Assembly (NCBI GenBank): GCA_947066955.1 | Contig: CAMTAF010000003.1 | Span: forward strand, 1 to 64,000 | DNA length: 64,000 nt | From: an uncultured Hungatella sp. | Lineage (GTDB): Bacteria; Bacillota; Clostridia; Lachnospirales; Lachnospiraceae | Direction: 5' to 3' | Part shown: one piece after another, positions 34,156-41,919 of the stretch | Layout: each line of letters starts with the position of its first letter | Numbering within the stretch: position 1 is the stretch's first letter | The notes under the pieces: model-generated | Databases searched by the model: none | Seen by the model: only the letters and a program-made list of their open reading frames with translations | Told to the model about the DNA's origin: nothing | Program-made: the position numbers and the translations under genes

Positions 34156-36405
34156 ATGAAGAGGACAAAGATTTTTCTGGGGGTTATTCTGTCGGCCAGC
34201 CTTACAGCGGGATGCGGACAGGGTCAATCAAACCAGACAGAGACAACTGCAAGAAAGGATACGCCGGCAGAGACGACAGCGGCAGAGACATCGGCGGCAG
34301 AAACATCGGAGGAGACAGCAGGGAAATATATTCCGGGTACTTATACGGGGATGGCAACAGGTATGGGACCGGTTACGGCAACGGTAACCGTGGATACAGA
34401 CACGATCGTGGACATTGAGCTGGATTTGTCCAATGAGACGGAAAGCATTGGACAGATTATAGGAGATGACCTTATAAAGAGTATCCTGGATTCGCAGGGA
34501 ACCGATATTGACGGGGTAAGCGGAGCTACGGTCACTGCAGATGCGGTCATAGCTGCGGTAAATGAGGCTCTTGATCAGGCTTCCGGAAAGGTTATGGTAT
34601 CTCATGAGATGACGCCGGGGACCTACACAGGTACGGCCTGGGGTTCAAAGAGTGATATTACCGTGGAGATTCAGGTCAGCGAAAATGCCATAGAGGCAGT
34701 TCGGGTAATTGAGTCTGATGACTCCCCTTATATCAGTGAGGCAGCTATCGAAATGATTCCGAAGAGGATCGTGGAAGAACAGTCTTTGGCAGTTGACGCG
34801 GTGACAGGGGCTACGTTTACAAGTTCTGGAATCGTGTCGGCTGCGGGGGAAGCGCTGAGGAGCGCGGGCGCTAATTTGGCGGACTGGACATCGGGTAAAA
34901 AGGAGAAGAGCCAGGGGGAAGATGTGAACACGGATGTATTGGTAGTAGGCGGAGGGGCCTCTGGTTTGGTAGCGGCTTTGGCGGCTAAAACGGATACCCA
35001 GCTTTCCGATACAGACAGCGGTCTGGATGTAATGCTCATTGAATCCAACGGATACGGCGGCGGAAATCTTACTTTGTGCGGAGGTTATATAGCCAGCTAT
35101 TTTGGCACGCCTTTAAATGAAAAGACGGGAAATTCATGGACAACGGATCAGTTGGTGGATGCTCTTGAGGAGGCGAATCCGCAGTATACGGATGTGGTTA
35201 ATGATTATGTATTGCGACAGATCGTGGATTTAAATGATGAGGTAATTAACGGATTGATGGAGAGAGGATTTTATTTGACTGCTGATGACGCGTATCTTGC
35301 CGGTTCAGGAGGCTTGAATAGGGATGGAAGCACGGAGTACTATACGTCTGCTTCTGTAATTGCCAATCCGGAGACAGGAGAGAGGTCCGGTGAACGGGGA
35401 TATGACATTTACGGCGGCGCTGCTTACCTTGGAAGGTCTCTGACAGAGCTGGTGGAAAAGGCAGGGGTTGAGATCCGACTGGAGAACACTGCCACGTCCC
35501 TCATCATGGAGGGGAATGAATGCAAGGGAGTGACGGTAGAAAACCATGATTCTGTTTATCATATCTATGCGAAAAAGGTGATTCTGGCAACAGGATATGC
35601 GGGGCTTGATCAGCAGACTGTGGATCTTTTCCTCCCGGAAAATTATGGAGATATTATAAATGCCCAGAATGCTGCCAACACCAGCTTTGCTCAAAAAGAG
35701 ATCTTTAACATGGGAGGAGATGTGGTAAAGCTTTTGGAAAAAGGCTATATTGTACCAGGGTATAATACGGTACTGGCCCATTATGGGGAAGAAGGACAGC
35801 TGTACCGCAATATGAACGCCGTATGGGTCAACAGCGCAGGGGAACGTTTTATGGATGAAACAGCACCGGAGTCAGGGAGAGGTACCGAGGTAGGAGCCGT
35901 GCTTTTGGAGCAGGACAAAGACAGCGCGTGGATCATATTTGACAGCAGCCATGAGGGTGTCAAGTATATTGATTTTCTCCAGAAGCAGGGACTGGCATGG
36001 GAAGGGGATACGATCAAGGACCTTGCGGATAAAGCGGGACTGCCTTCAGAGGCTTTGGAAGCAACGATTGAGCAGTACAATATGGACAGTGAGGGAGAGG
36101 GCGATACCGTATATGGGACAGCCAAAGAGAATATGGTTCCTGTAGTGACTGCTCCGTTTTATGGGGTAAAGATAGGCGCTGCCTCCACTGCGGGTATTGA
36201 TGTAAGCATTTATAGCGACGAAAATATGAATATTCTGCTGAAAAAAGACGGAGATAAGATTGAAAATCTTTACGGTACCGGAGGTGTTGTATCTAATGGG
36301 TATATTACGTTGGCCACTGTTGGCCTGGGAACCCATGTGAATGCATCGCTGCTTTCGGGAGCCTATGCGGGAAACTGTGTTCGGGAATCGCTTTTGGAGG
36401 AGTGA
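34156..36405 (+). CDS. Extracytoplasmic flavinylated FAD-dependent reductase (fumarate/urocanate reductase-like)
   Basis: About 749 residues from the ATG seven bases behind GGAGG (an ATG three bases earlier is possible). Lipoprotein signal ending LTAGCG. Two FMN-bind domains follow (about 50-140 and 150-240), each with the ApbE flavinylation motif (DGVSGAT, DAVTGAT). The C-terminal FAD-binding-2 domain starts DVLVVGGGASGLVAAL and contains GYGGGNLTLCGGYIASYFG, AKKVILATGYAG and the closing NLYGTGGVVSNGYITLATVG. Such enzymes respire organic acceptors at the cell surface using electrons from membrane flavoproteins. The acceptor is not deducible. It is followed by an FMN reductase gene. Confidence 0.9.
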   Translation: MKRTKIFLGVILSASLTAGCGQGQSNQTETTARKDTPAETTAAETSAAETSEETAGKYIPGTYTGMATGMGPVTATVTVDTDTIVDIELDLSNETESIGQIIGDDLIKSILDSQGTDIDGVSGATVTADAVIAAVNEALDQASGKVMVSHEMTPGTYTGTAWGSKSDITVEIQVSENAIEAVRVIESDDSPYISEAAIEMIPKRIVEEQSLAVDAVTGATFTSSGIVSAAGEALRSAGANLADWTSGKKEKSQGEDVNTDVLVVGGGASGLVAALAAKTDTQLSDTDSGLDVMLIESNGYGGGNLTLCGGYIASYFGTPLNEKTGNSWTTDQLVDALEEANPQYTDVVNDYVLRQIVDLNDEVINGLMERGFYLTADDAYLAGSGGLNRDGSTEYYTSASVIANPETGERSGERGYDIYGGAAYLGRSLTELVEKAGVEIRLENTATSLIMEGNECKGVTVENHDSVYHIYAKKVILATGYAGLDQQTVDLFLPENYGDIINAQNAANTSFAQKEIFNMGGDVVKLLEKGYIVPGYNTVLAHYGEEGQLYRNMNAVWVNSAGERFMDETAPESGRGTEVGAVLLEQDKDSAWIIFDSSHEGVKYIDFLQKQGLAWEGDTIKDLADKAGLPSEALEATIEQYNMDSEGEGDTVYGTAKENMVPVVTAPFYGVKIGAASTAGIDVSIYSDENMNILLKKDGDKIENLYGTGGVVSNGYITLATVGLGTHVNASLLSGAYAGNCVRESLLEE

Positions 36406-36409
36406 GAAG

Positions 36410-36931
36410 ATGAATATTTTAGTTTTAAACGGAAGCCCCCGTCCCCATGGGAATACGGCGGCTATGGTTTCGGCGTTTGCAGAAGGAGCCGGTGAAAGGG
36501 GCCATAAGATTACGGTGGTGCCTGTATGTAAGAAAAAGATAGCAGGCTGTCTGGCCTGTGAATACTGCCATACAAAGGGGAACGGCAAGTGTATTCAGCA
36601 GGATGATATGCAGGAGATTTACCCTGTTTTGGAGGAGGCCGAGATGATCGTGCTGGCGTCTCCCATCTATTATCACAGTTTTACGGGGCAGCTCCAGTGC
36701 GCCATTAACCGGATTTATGCCCTGGATAAGCCGAAAAACTTAAAAAAGGCCGCGCTGATTTTGAGCTCCGGCAGCAATCACATGTACGGCGGGGCAATCT
36801 ATGAGTATGAGCATTCCTTTTTATCTTATCTGAAGCTGGAAGATATGGGAATCTATACGGCTTACGGGAAGGAAAACAAAACAGAGGAGAAGCTTAAGGA
36901 ACTTTACCAGCTTGGGAAGAGTTTGGAATAA
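36410..36931 (+). CDS. NAD(P)H-dependent FMN reductase/iron-sulfur flavoprotein family
   Basis: 173 residues from the ATG at 36410; the frame extends upstream into the reductase gene. A flavodoxin-like fold with FMN phosphate loop LNGSPRPHGNTAAM and cysteine cluster CLACEYCHTKGNGKC, then SPIYYHSFTGQLQ and ALILSSGSNHMYGG. The four-base gap after the reductase stop indicates one operon. It could supply reduced flavin or pass electrons towards the surface reductase; this is inferred from position. Confidence 0.9.
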   Translation: MNILVLNGSPRPHGNTAAMVSAFAEGAGERGHKITVVPVCKKKIAGCLACEYCHTKGNGKCIQQDDMQEIYPVLEEAEMIVLASPIYYHSFTGQLQCAINRIYALDKPKNLKKAALILSSGSNHMYGGAIYEYEHSFLSYLKLEDMGIYTAYGKENKTEEKLKELYQLGKSLE

Positions 36932-36950
36932 GGAAACGGGAGGCAGGAAA

Positions 36951-37571
36951 ATGGCGGGAAAAAAGTGTCTGAAATGTGAGATTTTTCATGAGCTGGCGTC
37001 AATGTCTCATGCATGTGTAAACAAAAAGGCGGAGAGGGTCAGTTTTTGCAATGACAAATATCACGCCTGTGTGGCGTTCCATGAAAACTGTATTGTGGAG
37101 TTGACTGTTACGGATAAGGAGACGGATGAGATTCCTTTTTATCTCCATTTCCAGATGAGGGAGCCGGAAAGCTCCCGAAATAATATCAAGGCTTTCTTTG
37201 ACTTTTTTATGAAAAAGGAGGAGGGGAAAGACGAACTGGATGTCGCGGCCCTGGCGAAAAGCCGGCCCATTAAACTGCTCATAAGCTGCACGTCAGGGAT
37301 GACTTCTTCTTATTTTGCTTATACCCTGCAGAATTCTTTGAGCAGTGAGGGGCTTGTCATGGCCATAGACGCGGTCAGCTATACGCAGATCGATAAGGTT
37401 TGGGAGGAGTACGATTATATCCTCTTAGCTCCGCAGATCGCTTATAAGCTGCCGGAATATCAGAGCAAATATGGGAAAAAGGTCATGACAATTGATGCTA
37501 TGGATTTTGCCAGAGGGAATGTGAACGGGGTGGTAAATCGGATTGTGAGGTTGGATAGAGGGGTAGCATAA
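36951..37571 (+). CDS. Orphan PTS IIB-like protein with Cys/His N-terminal segment
   Basis: 206 residues from the ATG behind GGGAGG. The N-terminal 60 residues have a metal-site-like pattern (KKCLKCEIFHELASMSHAC, FCNDKYHACVAFHENC). The C-terminal 100 residues resemble lactose/cellobiose-type PTS IIB, with the phospho-cysteine loop in ISCTSGMTSSYFAYTL and YDYILLAPQIAYKL plus VMTIDAMDFARGN. No IIA or IIC gene lies nearby, so it may be a regulatory phospho-acceptor rather than a transporter subunit. It lies 19 bases after the FMN reductase gene. Confidence 0.7.
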   Translation: MAGKKCLKCEIFHELASMSHACVNKKAERVSFCNDKYHACVAFHENCIVELTVTDKETDEIPFYLHFQMREPESSRNNIKAFFDFFMKKEEGKDELDVAALAKSRPIKLLISCTSGMTSSYFAYTLQNSLSSEGLVMAIDAVSYTQIDKVWEEYDYILLAPQIAYKLPEYQSKYGKKVMTIDAMDFARGNVNGVVNRIVRLDRGVA

Positions 37572-37599
37572 CATTATATAGTAACACAGCATCCGTCTC

Positions 37600-37790
37600 A
37601 TCGATCTTTCCAGATCAGGCTCATTTCAGCGTCAATGGCGGGGGACAGGAGGCGGACCCCGTCTGTCTCCCCGGAACCGATGAATACGTCTCCGGAGACG
37701 TCATGGTCTGTGACGGATATTTCCTGCTGGGTTTTGTGAATTAAGTCCATGACTTCTTCCGCCCGTTTGCGGAGGAGGAAGTCTTAGGAA
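37600..37790 (-). pseudogene. LysR-family gene remnant
   Basis: On the minus strand the sequence reads LLRKRAEEVMDLIHKTQQEI, then DHDVSGDVFIGSGETDGVRLL, the end of the linker and first strand of a LysR effector domain, and then jumps directly to SPAIDAEMSLIWKD, a LysR C-terminal motif, followed by a stop. The N-terminal HTH is absent and an internal deletion removes most of the effector domain. It occupies the otherwise gene-free interval 37572-37907. Confidence 0.7.
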
Positions 37791-37826
37791 CTAACCTTAG
37801 TAACAGTATAGCGGGAAAGATAAAAG

Positions 37827-37856
37827 GTGACAAATGGGGGAGAGAAGTGGTACAAT
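37827..37856 (+). promoter_or_regulatory. Candidate promoter of the AAA/DUF4276 pair
   Basis: GTGACA (37827-37832), an 18-base spacer and TACAAT (37851-37856), immediately followed by the palindromic GGAAGTGCGCTGATGCACAC repeat. Confidence 0.55.
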
Positions 37857-37907
37857 AGGAAGTGCGCTGATGCACACAATGTATGATGAATGAAAAAGGA
37901 GTTTAAG

Positions 37908-39134
37908 ATGGGGAAAATCGAAGGAATCCGAATCCAGAATTACGGACCGCTGAAAGATGTCGTCATGGGAAAGACCCGTTCGAACCAGAAAGTAGAGGCA
38001 CTGGGCAATCTGGTGGCAATTATAGGCCCAAGCGGGAACGGAAAAAGCACCTTCGCGGATGTCTTTGGCTTTATTGCGGACTGCCTGGATATGGGGGTAG
38101 AGGAGGCCTGTGATGCCAATAATCGGGGAGGCTATGAAAGGCTGATTTCTCAAAACGCGGCTGGCCCCATTTCATTTGAACTGTATTACAGGGAATCCAG
38201 AAAAACACGTCCGATTACTTATGAATTAGACATTGCCCTGGATAAAACAGGCCGCCCATATGTTAAACAGGAGCGGCTTCGCCAAAGAGTAGAACGCTAT
38301 GGCTGGCCGCGCTCCTTTTTATACTTACAAGAGGGAAAAGGATATGTCTTTGAGGGAAGTGAAAATGAAGAAACAGGACAAAACGATGATGGAAGTATTG
38401 TCGGAAAACCAGTGAATGTGGAATTAAACGATATCCGTAAACTGGGGATTGTTACCCTGGGAGCTATGAAGCAGTATGGAAGAGTGGAAAAATTTCTGAA
38501 CTTCTTAAGAAGCTGGTTTTTGTGCTATTTTTCTCCGGATTCTGCCAGGATAATACAGTCCGCCGCCCCTCAGGCTTATTTAAACAGAACAGGAAGTAAT
38601 ATTAATAATGTCGCCCAATATATGTTTCGGGAAAACCCAAAAGATTTTAAAAAGGTATTGGAGGAGATCCAGGATAAACTTCCAGGAATAGAAAGAGTGG
38701 AGCCGATCCGTTTTGAAAACGGACAGATGATGTTAAAATTTTGGGAATCCGGTTTCAAAGAAGCTTTTTATTCACAGAAGATGTCCGATGGGACCTTAAA
38801 ATTATTTGCTTACTATCTGTTATTGCATGAAAAGAATCCCAGACAGCTGGTGTTCATTGAGGAACCGGAAAATGGTCTTTATCACCAGTATTTGAGTACA
38901 CTTGCTGATGAAATGATAGAAAATGTGGGAAGCGGTTTTGCGAAGCAGATTTTTGTAACTACCCACAGTCCGTTTTTTGTAAACGCTCTTGTTCCGGAGA
39001 ATGTATGGGTTCTGACAAAAGGGAAAGATGGTTTTTCTACGGTACAGAAAGCTTCCGCATACCCGTTTGTAAAAGAACTTTCCGACGAGGGGGTGGAAGT
39101 GGGAGATATGTGGTATAGCAAGTACTTCGGGTAA
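37908..39134 (+). CDS. AAA ATPase (RecF/OLD-like), defence-module type
   Basis: 408 residues from the ATG at 37908, seven to eight bases behind AAGGAG. SMC/ABC-type ATPase: IRIQNYGPLKD strand, Walker A GPSGNGKS, signature-like MSDGTLKLFAYY, Walker B LVFIEEPENGLYHQ and H-loop FVTTHSPFFVNAL. The family (AAA_15/AAA_21) powers OLD-type and PARIS-type defence proteins. The following gene supplies a Toprim-like partner nine bases downstream, so the two probably form one complex. The Toprim domain is separate here, unlike in OLD. Confidence 0.9.
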   Translation: MGKIEGIRIQNYGPLKDVVMGKTRSNQKVEALGNLVAIIGPSGNGKSTFADVFGFIADCLDMGVEEACDANNRGGYERLISQNAAGPISFELYYRESRKTRPITYELDIALDKTGRPYVKQERLRQRVERYGWPRSFLYLQEGKGYVFEGSENEETGQNDDGSIVGKPVNVELNDIRKLGIVTLGAMKQYGRVEKFLNFLRSWFLCYFSPDSARIIQSAAPQAYLNRTGSNINNVAQYMFRENPKDFKKVLEEIQDKLPGIERVEPIRFENGQMMLKFWESGFKEAFYSQKMSDGTLKLFAYYLLLHEKNPRQLVFIEEPENGLYHQYLSTLADEMIENVGSGFAKQIFVTTHSPFFVNALVPENVWVLTKGKDGFSTVQKASAYPFVKELSDEGVEVGDMWYSKYFG

Positions 39135-39143
39135 GGAGGACAC

Positions 39144-39824
39144 ATGTATTTTCAATTTTTGATTGAGGATGAATCCACAGAAGTATTGATCCGCCATATT
39201 ATGGAAAAGTTAAAAGAGAATTATCGTGAAAAGGAGATTTACTATGACAGTAAATCGTTCCATGGCCTGGGCCATCTAAAAAGAACAGGAGGTTTGCAGG
39301 AGAGGAAAACAGGAAATCTTCTGAACGATTTGAGAATGTATTTGCGGGCATTCGACAGAAAGCTGTCAGGTATGAAAAATACTTCTATTGTGGTGGTGTT
39401 GGATAATGATATGAATGAGACAAAAATATTTCGGGAAAAATTAGAGAAATTGGCCATAGAGAACATGATTTTTACGGATCATGTGTTTTGTATCGCGGTA
39501 AAAGAAATGGAAGCATGGCTGCTTGGAGATATGAACGCGATAGAAGCGGCGTATCCTAAAGTTAGAAAAAACGCTATAAAAAATTATACTCAGGATGAAA
39601 TTGGCGACACATGGGAAGTACTGGCCAATGCCGTGTATAAAAGCGGGTTAAGCGGTCTGCGTAAAAAAGCCGGCAACGCCTATACGGAAATTGGGAAAGC
39701 GAAGAAAGAATGGGCAGACAGGATAGGAATTTTTATGGATTTAGAGAATAATCGTTCTCCCAGCTTTCAGTATTTTATAACAAGTCTGAAAGACAGAATT
39801 GAGAAAAGCAGCCAGTATGGGTAA
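39144..39824 (+). CDS. DUF4276/Toprim-like protein, partner of the AAA ATPase
   Basis: 226 residues. FLIEDESTEVLIRHIM carries the first acidic residue of a Toprim-like fold, VVVLDNDMNETK the D-x-D pair, and IAVKEMEAWLLGDMNAI the conserved E-x-E/W-L element of DUF4276. In defence pairs this is the putative nuclease, activated by the ATPase. It overlaps nothing and ends the operon; the 39825-39948 gap shows no gene. Confidence 0.85.
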   Translation: MYFQFLIEDESTEVLIRHIMEKLKENYREKEIYYDSKSFHGLGHLKRTGGLQERKTGNLLNDLRMYLRAFDRKLSGMKNTSIVVVLDNDMNETKIFREKLEKLAIENMIFTDHVFCIAVKEMEAWLLGDMNAIEAAYPKVRKNAIKNYTQDEIGDTWEVLANAVYKSGLSGLRKKAGNAYTEIGKAKKEWADRIGIFMDLENNRSPSFQYFITSLKDRIEKSSQYG

Positions 39825-39948
39825 ATCAGGATATACGGAGAATAACCGGAGAGGGCGACACTCTGGTTCTTCCCCGTTAGAGGCGATTATCTTTTGAACC
39901 GTCTGGACATTTTTCTTCGATGGGCATCTGTGGAAATCAAGATCGTAG

Positions 39949-40218
39949 TTATTGGCAGCGGCTCCCATACTCATACATCTTCATAGCAATTACCCTGGTG
40001 ATTTTCTCCATGCCGTTCAGGATGGTCTCCACATCCTTATCTTCATCCTCCCCCAGTCTCTCGCAGAGATTCCGCCCTGCCTGGTAGACGCCTTCATACA
40101 GGAGGCAGCATTCTTTCCCGTCGGCAAATTCATCCTCGATAAGGGACTGGTCCTGCAGGGAGGGGTTTTCCTCTGCCAAAAATCCGTTTATTTTATCAAA
40201 AATCTGTTCCTTCTGCAT
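39949..40218 (-). CDS. Small DUF6809-like protein
   Basis: 89 residues from the ATG at 40218, eight bases behind GGAG; the frame extends further upstream without a ribosome site. Helical and acidic (KINGFLAEENPSLQDQSLI, CCLLYEGVYQAGRNLCERL, MEKITRVIAMKMYEYG). I recall similar small Clostridial proteins as DUF6809, without certainty. The function is unknown. The 40219-40455 gap shows no further gene. Confidence 0.6.
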   Translation of the reverse strand: MQKEQIFDKINGFLAEENPSLQDQSLIEDEFADGKECCLLYEGVYQAGRNLCERLGEDEDKDVETILNGMEKITRVIAMKMYEYGSRCQ

Positions 40219-40455
40219 ATTGTGTTCTCCTTTTGTATCATTTTTGGTATCACTTTTACAGCTGATTTTAATACATAATTCGACTAAAATCAATAGCAGC
40301 GGCACAAAAATTGATAGTAACATTTCGACATATTTCGACGGAAGAGAGTTTTCTTTTTTAGAAATCCGTTCTTTTTTGCAGACAGATTGAAAATGAGGGG
40401 GGTCTATGTTAGAATTGAATCAGACGGAAAACCACTGAGAAGGAAGGTATGGTAT

Positions 40456-41916
40456 ATGAAGGTTATGAAAAGATCAGCAAAAACTTTATGCATGACAGCG
40501 GTTCTGATCCTGGCGCTTACAGGGTGCGGAAAGAAAAGTCCCCTGGACCCGGGAGATCCGGTGTCATTGACCGTATGGCATTATTACAACGGTTCCCAGC
40601 AGGCCGCGTTTGATACCCTGGTGGAGGAATTCAATGACACCGTGGGGAGGGAAAAGGGAATTTTTGTGCAGAGCTACAGCCAGGGATCGGTGCCGGATCT
40701 GGAGACAGCGGTGAGGGATGCCATCAACGGTAAGGTGGGGGCCGACGATATGCCGGATATTTTCTCCTCCTACGCGGATACGGCCTATGAGGTGGAGCAG
40801 GCAGGCGCTCTGGCGGACCTGTCGGCCTATCTTGAAAAAGAAGATCTGGAAAAATATGTGGACTCCTATATTGAGGAGGGCCGCATTGCCGCTGACGGCA
40901 CTTTAAGAATCTTCCCCACTGCCAAGTCCACGGAGATCATGATGATCAATAAGACGGACTGGGAACCCTTTGCTCAGGCAGCGGGCATTTCCCTGGATGA
41001 CTTAAAGACCATGGAGGGGGTGACCGCTGCGGCCCAGGCCTATTATGAGTGGACGGACAGCCAGACTCCCGATGTGCCCGGGGATGGCAAGGCCTTTTAC
41101 GGCAGGGATGCCATGGCAAACTACTTTATCATCGGCTTACAGCAGCTTGGAACAGAGATCTTCCAGGTGGAGAACGGACAGATGACCTTGAATCTTCCCA
41201 AGGATCAGCTGCGCCGCCTGTGGGAGAACTATTATGTGCCCATGGTGAAGGGGTATTTCGGCGCCTACGGGTCTTTCCGGTCTGATGATGTGAAGACAGG
41301 GGATCTTCTGGCTTATACAGGCTCCACAACCTCGGCCATGTATTTTCCCGATCAGGTGGAGCTGGAGGACAGCAGCTACCCCATTGATTATATTGTCCTG
41401 ACGCCCCCTGTGTTTGAGGGGGGACGGCCCTACGCGGTGCAGCAGGGCGCCGGCATGGTGGTGAGCAAGACAGATGAAAAACATGAGTACGCGGCAGTGG
41501 AATTTTTAAAATGGTTTACACAGGCAGAGAACAATCTCCAGTTCGGCAGTGTGTCAGGTTATCTTCCCGTTATGAAGGAGGCCAGCAGCATCAGCAAGCT
41601 GGACCAGGTGATCGCGGACAGGAATCTCACCGTAGCGCCCAAGACCTATGACTGCCTGACAACGATTCTGGGAGAACTGGATAACATGACCCTCTACACC
41701 AACAAGAGTTTTGAAAACGGTTCTTCTGCCAGAAAGGTGCTGGAGTATAACCTTGCGGATCAGGCGGCCCAGGACAGGGAGGCGATTGTCCTGGCCATGG
41801 AACAGGGAAAAAGCCTTGAGGAGGCGTCGGCGGATTATGTGACGGAGGAGGCTTTTGAAGAGTGGTATGATTCATTTTGTGAGGCGCTGAAGAATACGGC
41901 GGGCAAGCAGGGATAA
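40456..41916 (+). CDS. Extracellular solute-binding lipoprotein (family 1), likely sensor partner
   Basis: 486 residues from the ATG behind AAGGAAGG. Lipobox LILALTGCG, then the MalE-type binding fold (SLTVWHYYNGSQQAAFDTLVEEFN, DMPDIFSSYADTAYEVEQ, EIMMINKTDWEPF, GYLPVMKEAS). It is followed three bases later by a very large hybrid sensor kinase and not by ABC permeases. That spacing suggests the binding protein presents a sugar to the kinase sensor domain rather than serving uptake. The ligand is unknown; the sucrose/fructan context downstream is suggestive. Confidence 0.88.
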   Translation: MKVMKRSAKTLCMTAVLILALTGCGKKSPLDPGDPVSLTVWHYYNGSQQAAFDTLVEEFNDTVGREKGIFVQSYSQGSVPDLETAVRDAINGKVGADDMPDIFSSYADTAYEVEQAGALADLSAYLEKEDLEKYVDSYIEEGRIAADGTLRIFPTAKSTEIMMINKTDWEPFAQAAGISLDDLKTMEGVTAAAQAYYEWTDSQTPDVPGDGKAFYGRDAMANYFIIGLQQLGTEIFQVENGQMTLNLPKDQLRRLWENYYVPMVKGYFGAYGSFRSDDVKTGDLLAYTGSTTSAMYFPDQVELEDSSYPIDYIVLTPPVFEGGRPYAVQQGAGMVVSKTDEKHEYAAVEFLKWFTQAENNLQFGSVSGYLPVMKEASSISKLDQVIADRNLTVAPKTYDCLTTILGELDNMTLYTNKSFENGSSARKVLEYNLADQAAQDREAIVLAMEQGKSLEEASADYVTEEAFEEWYDSFCEALKNTAGKQG

Positions 41917-41919
41917 TAA

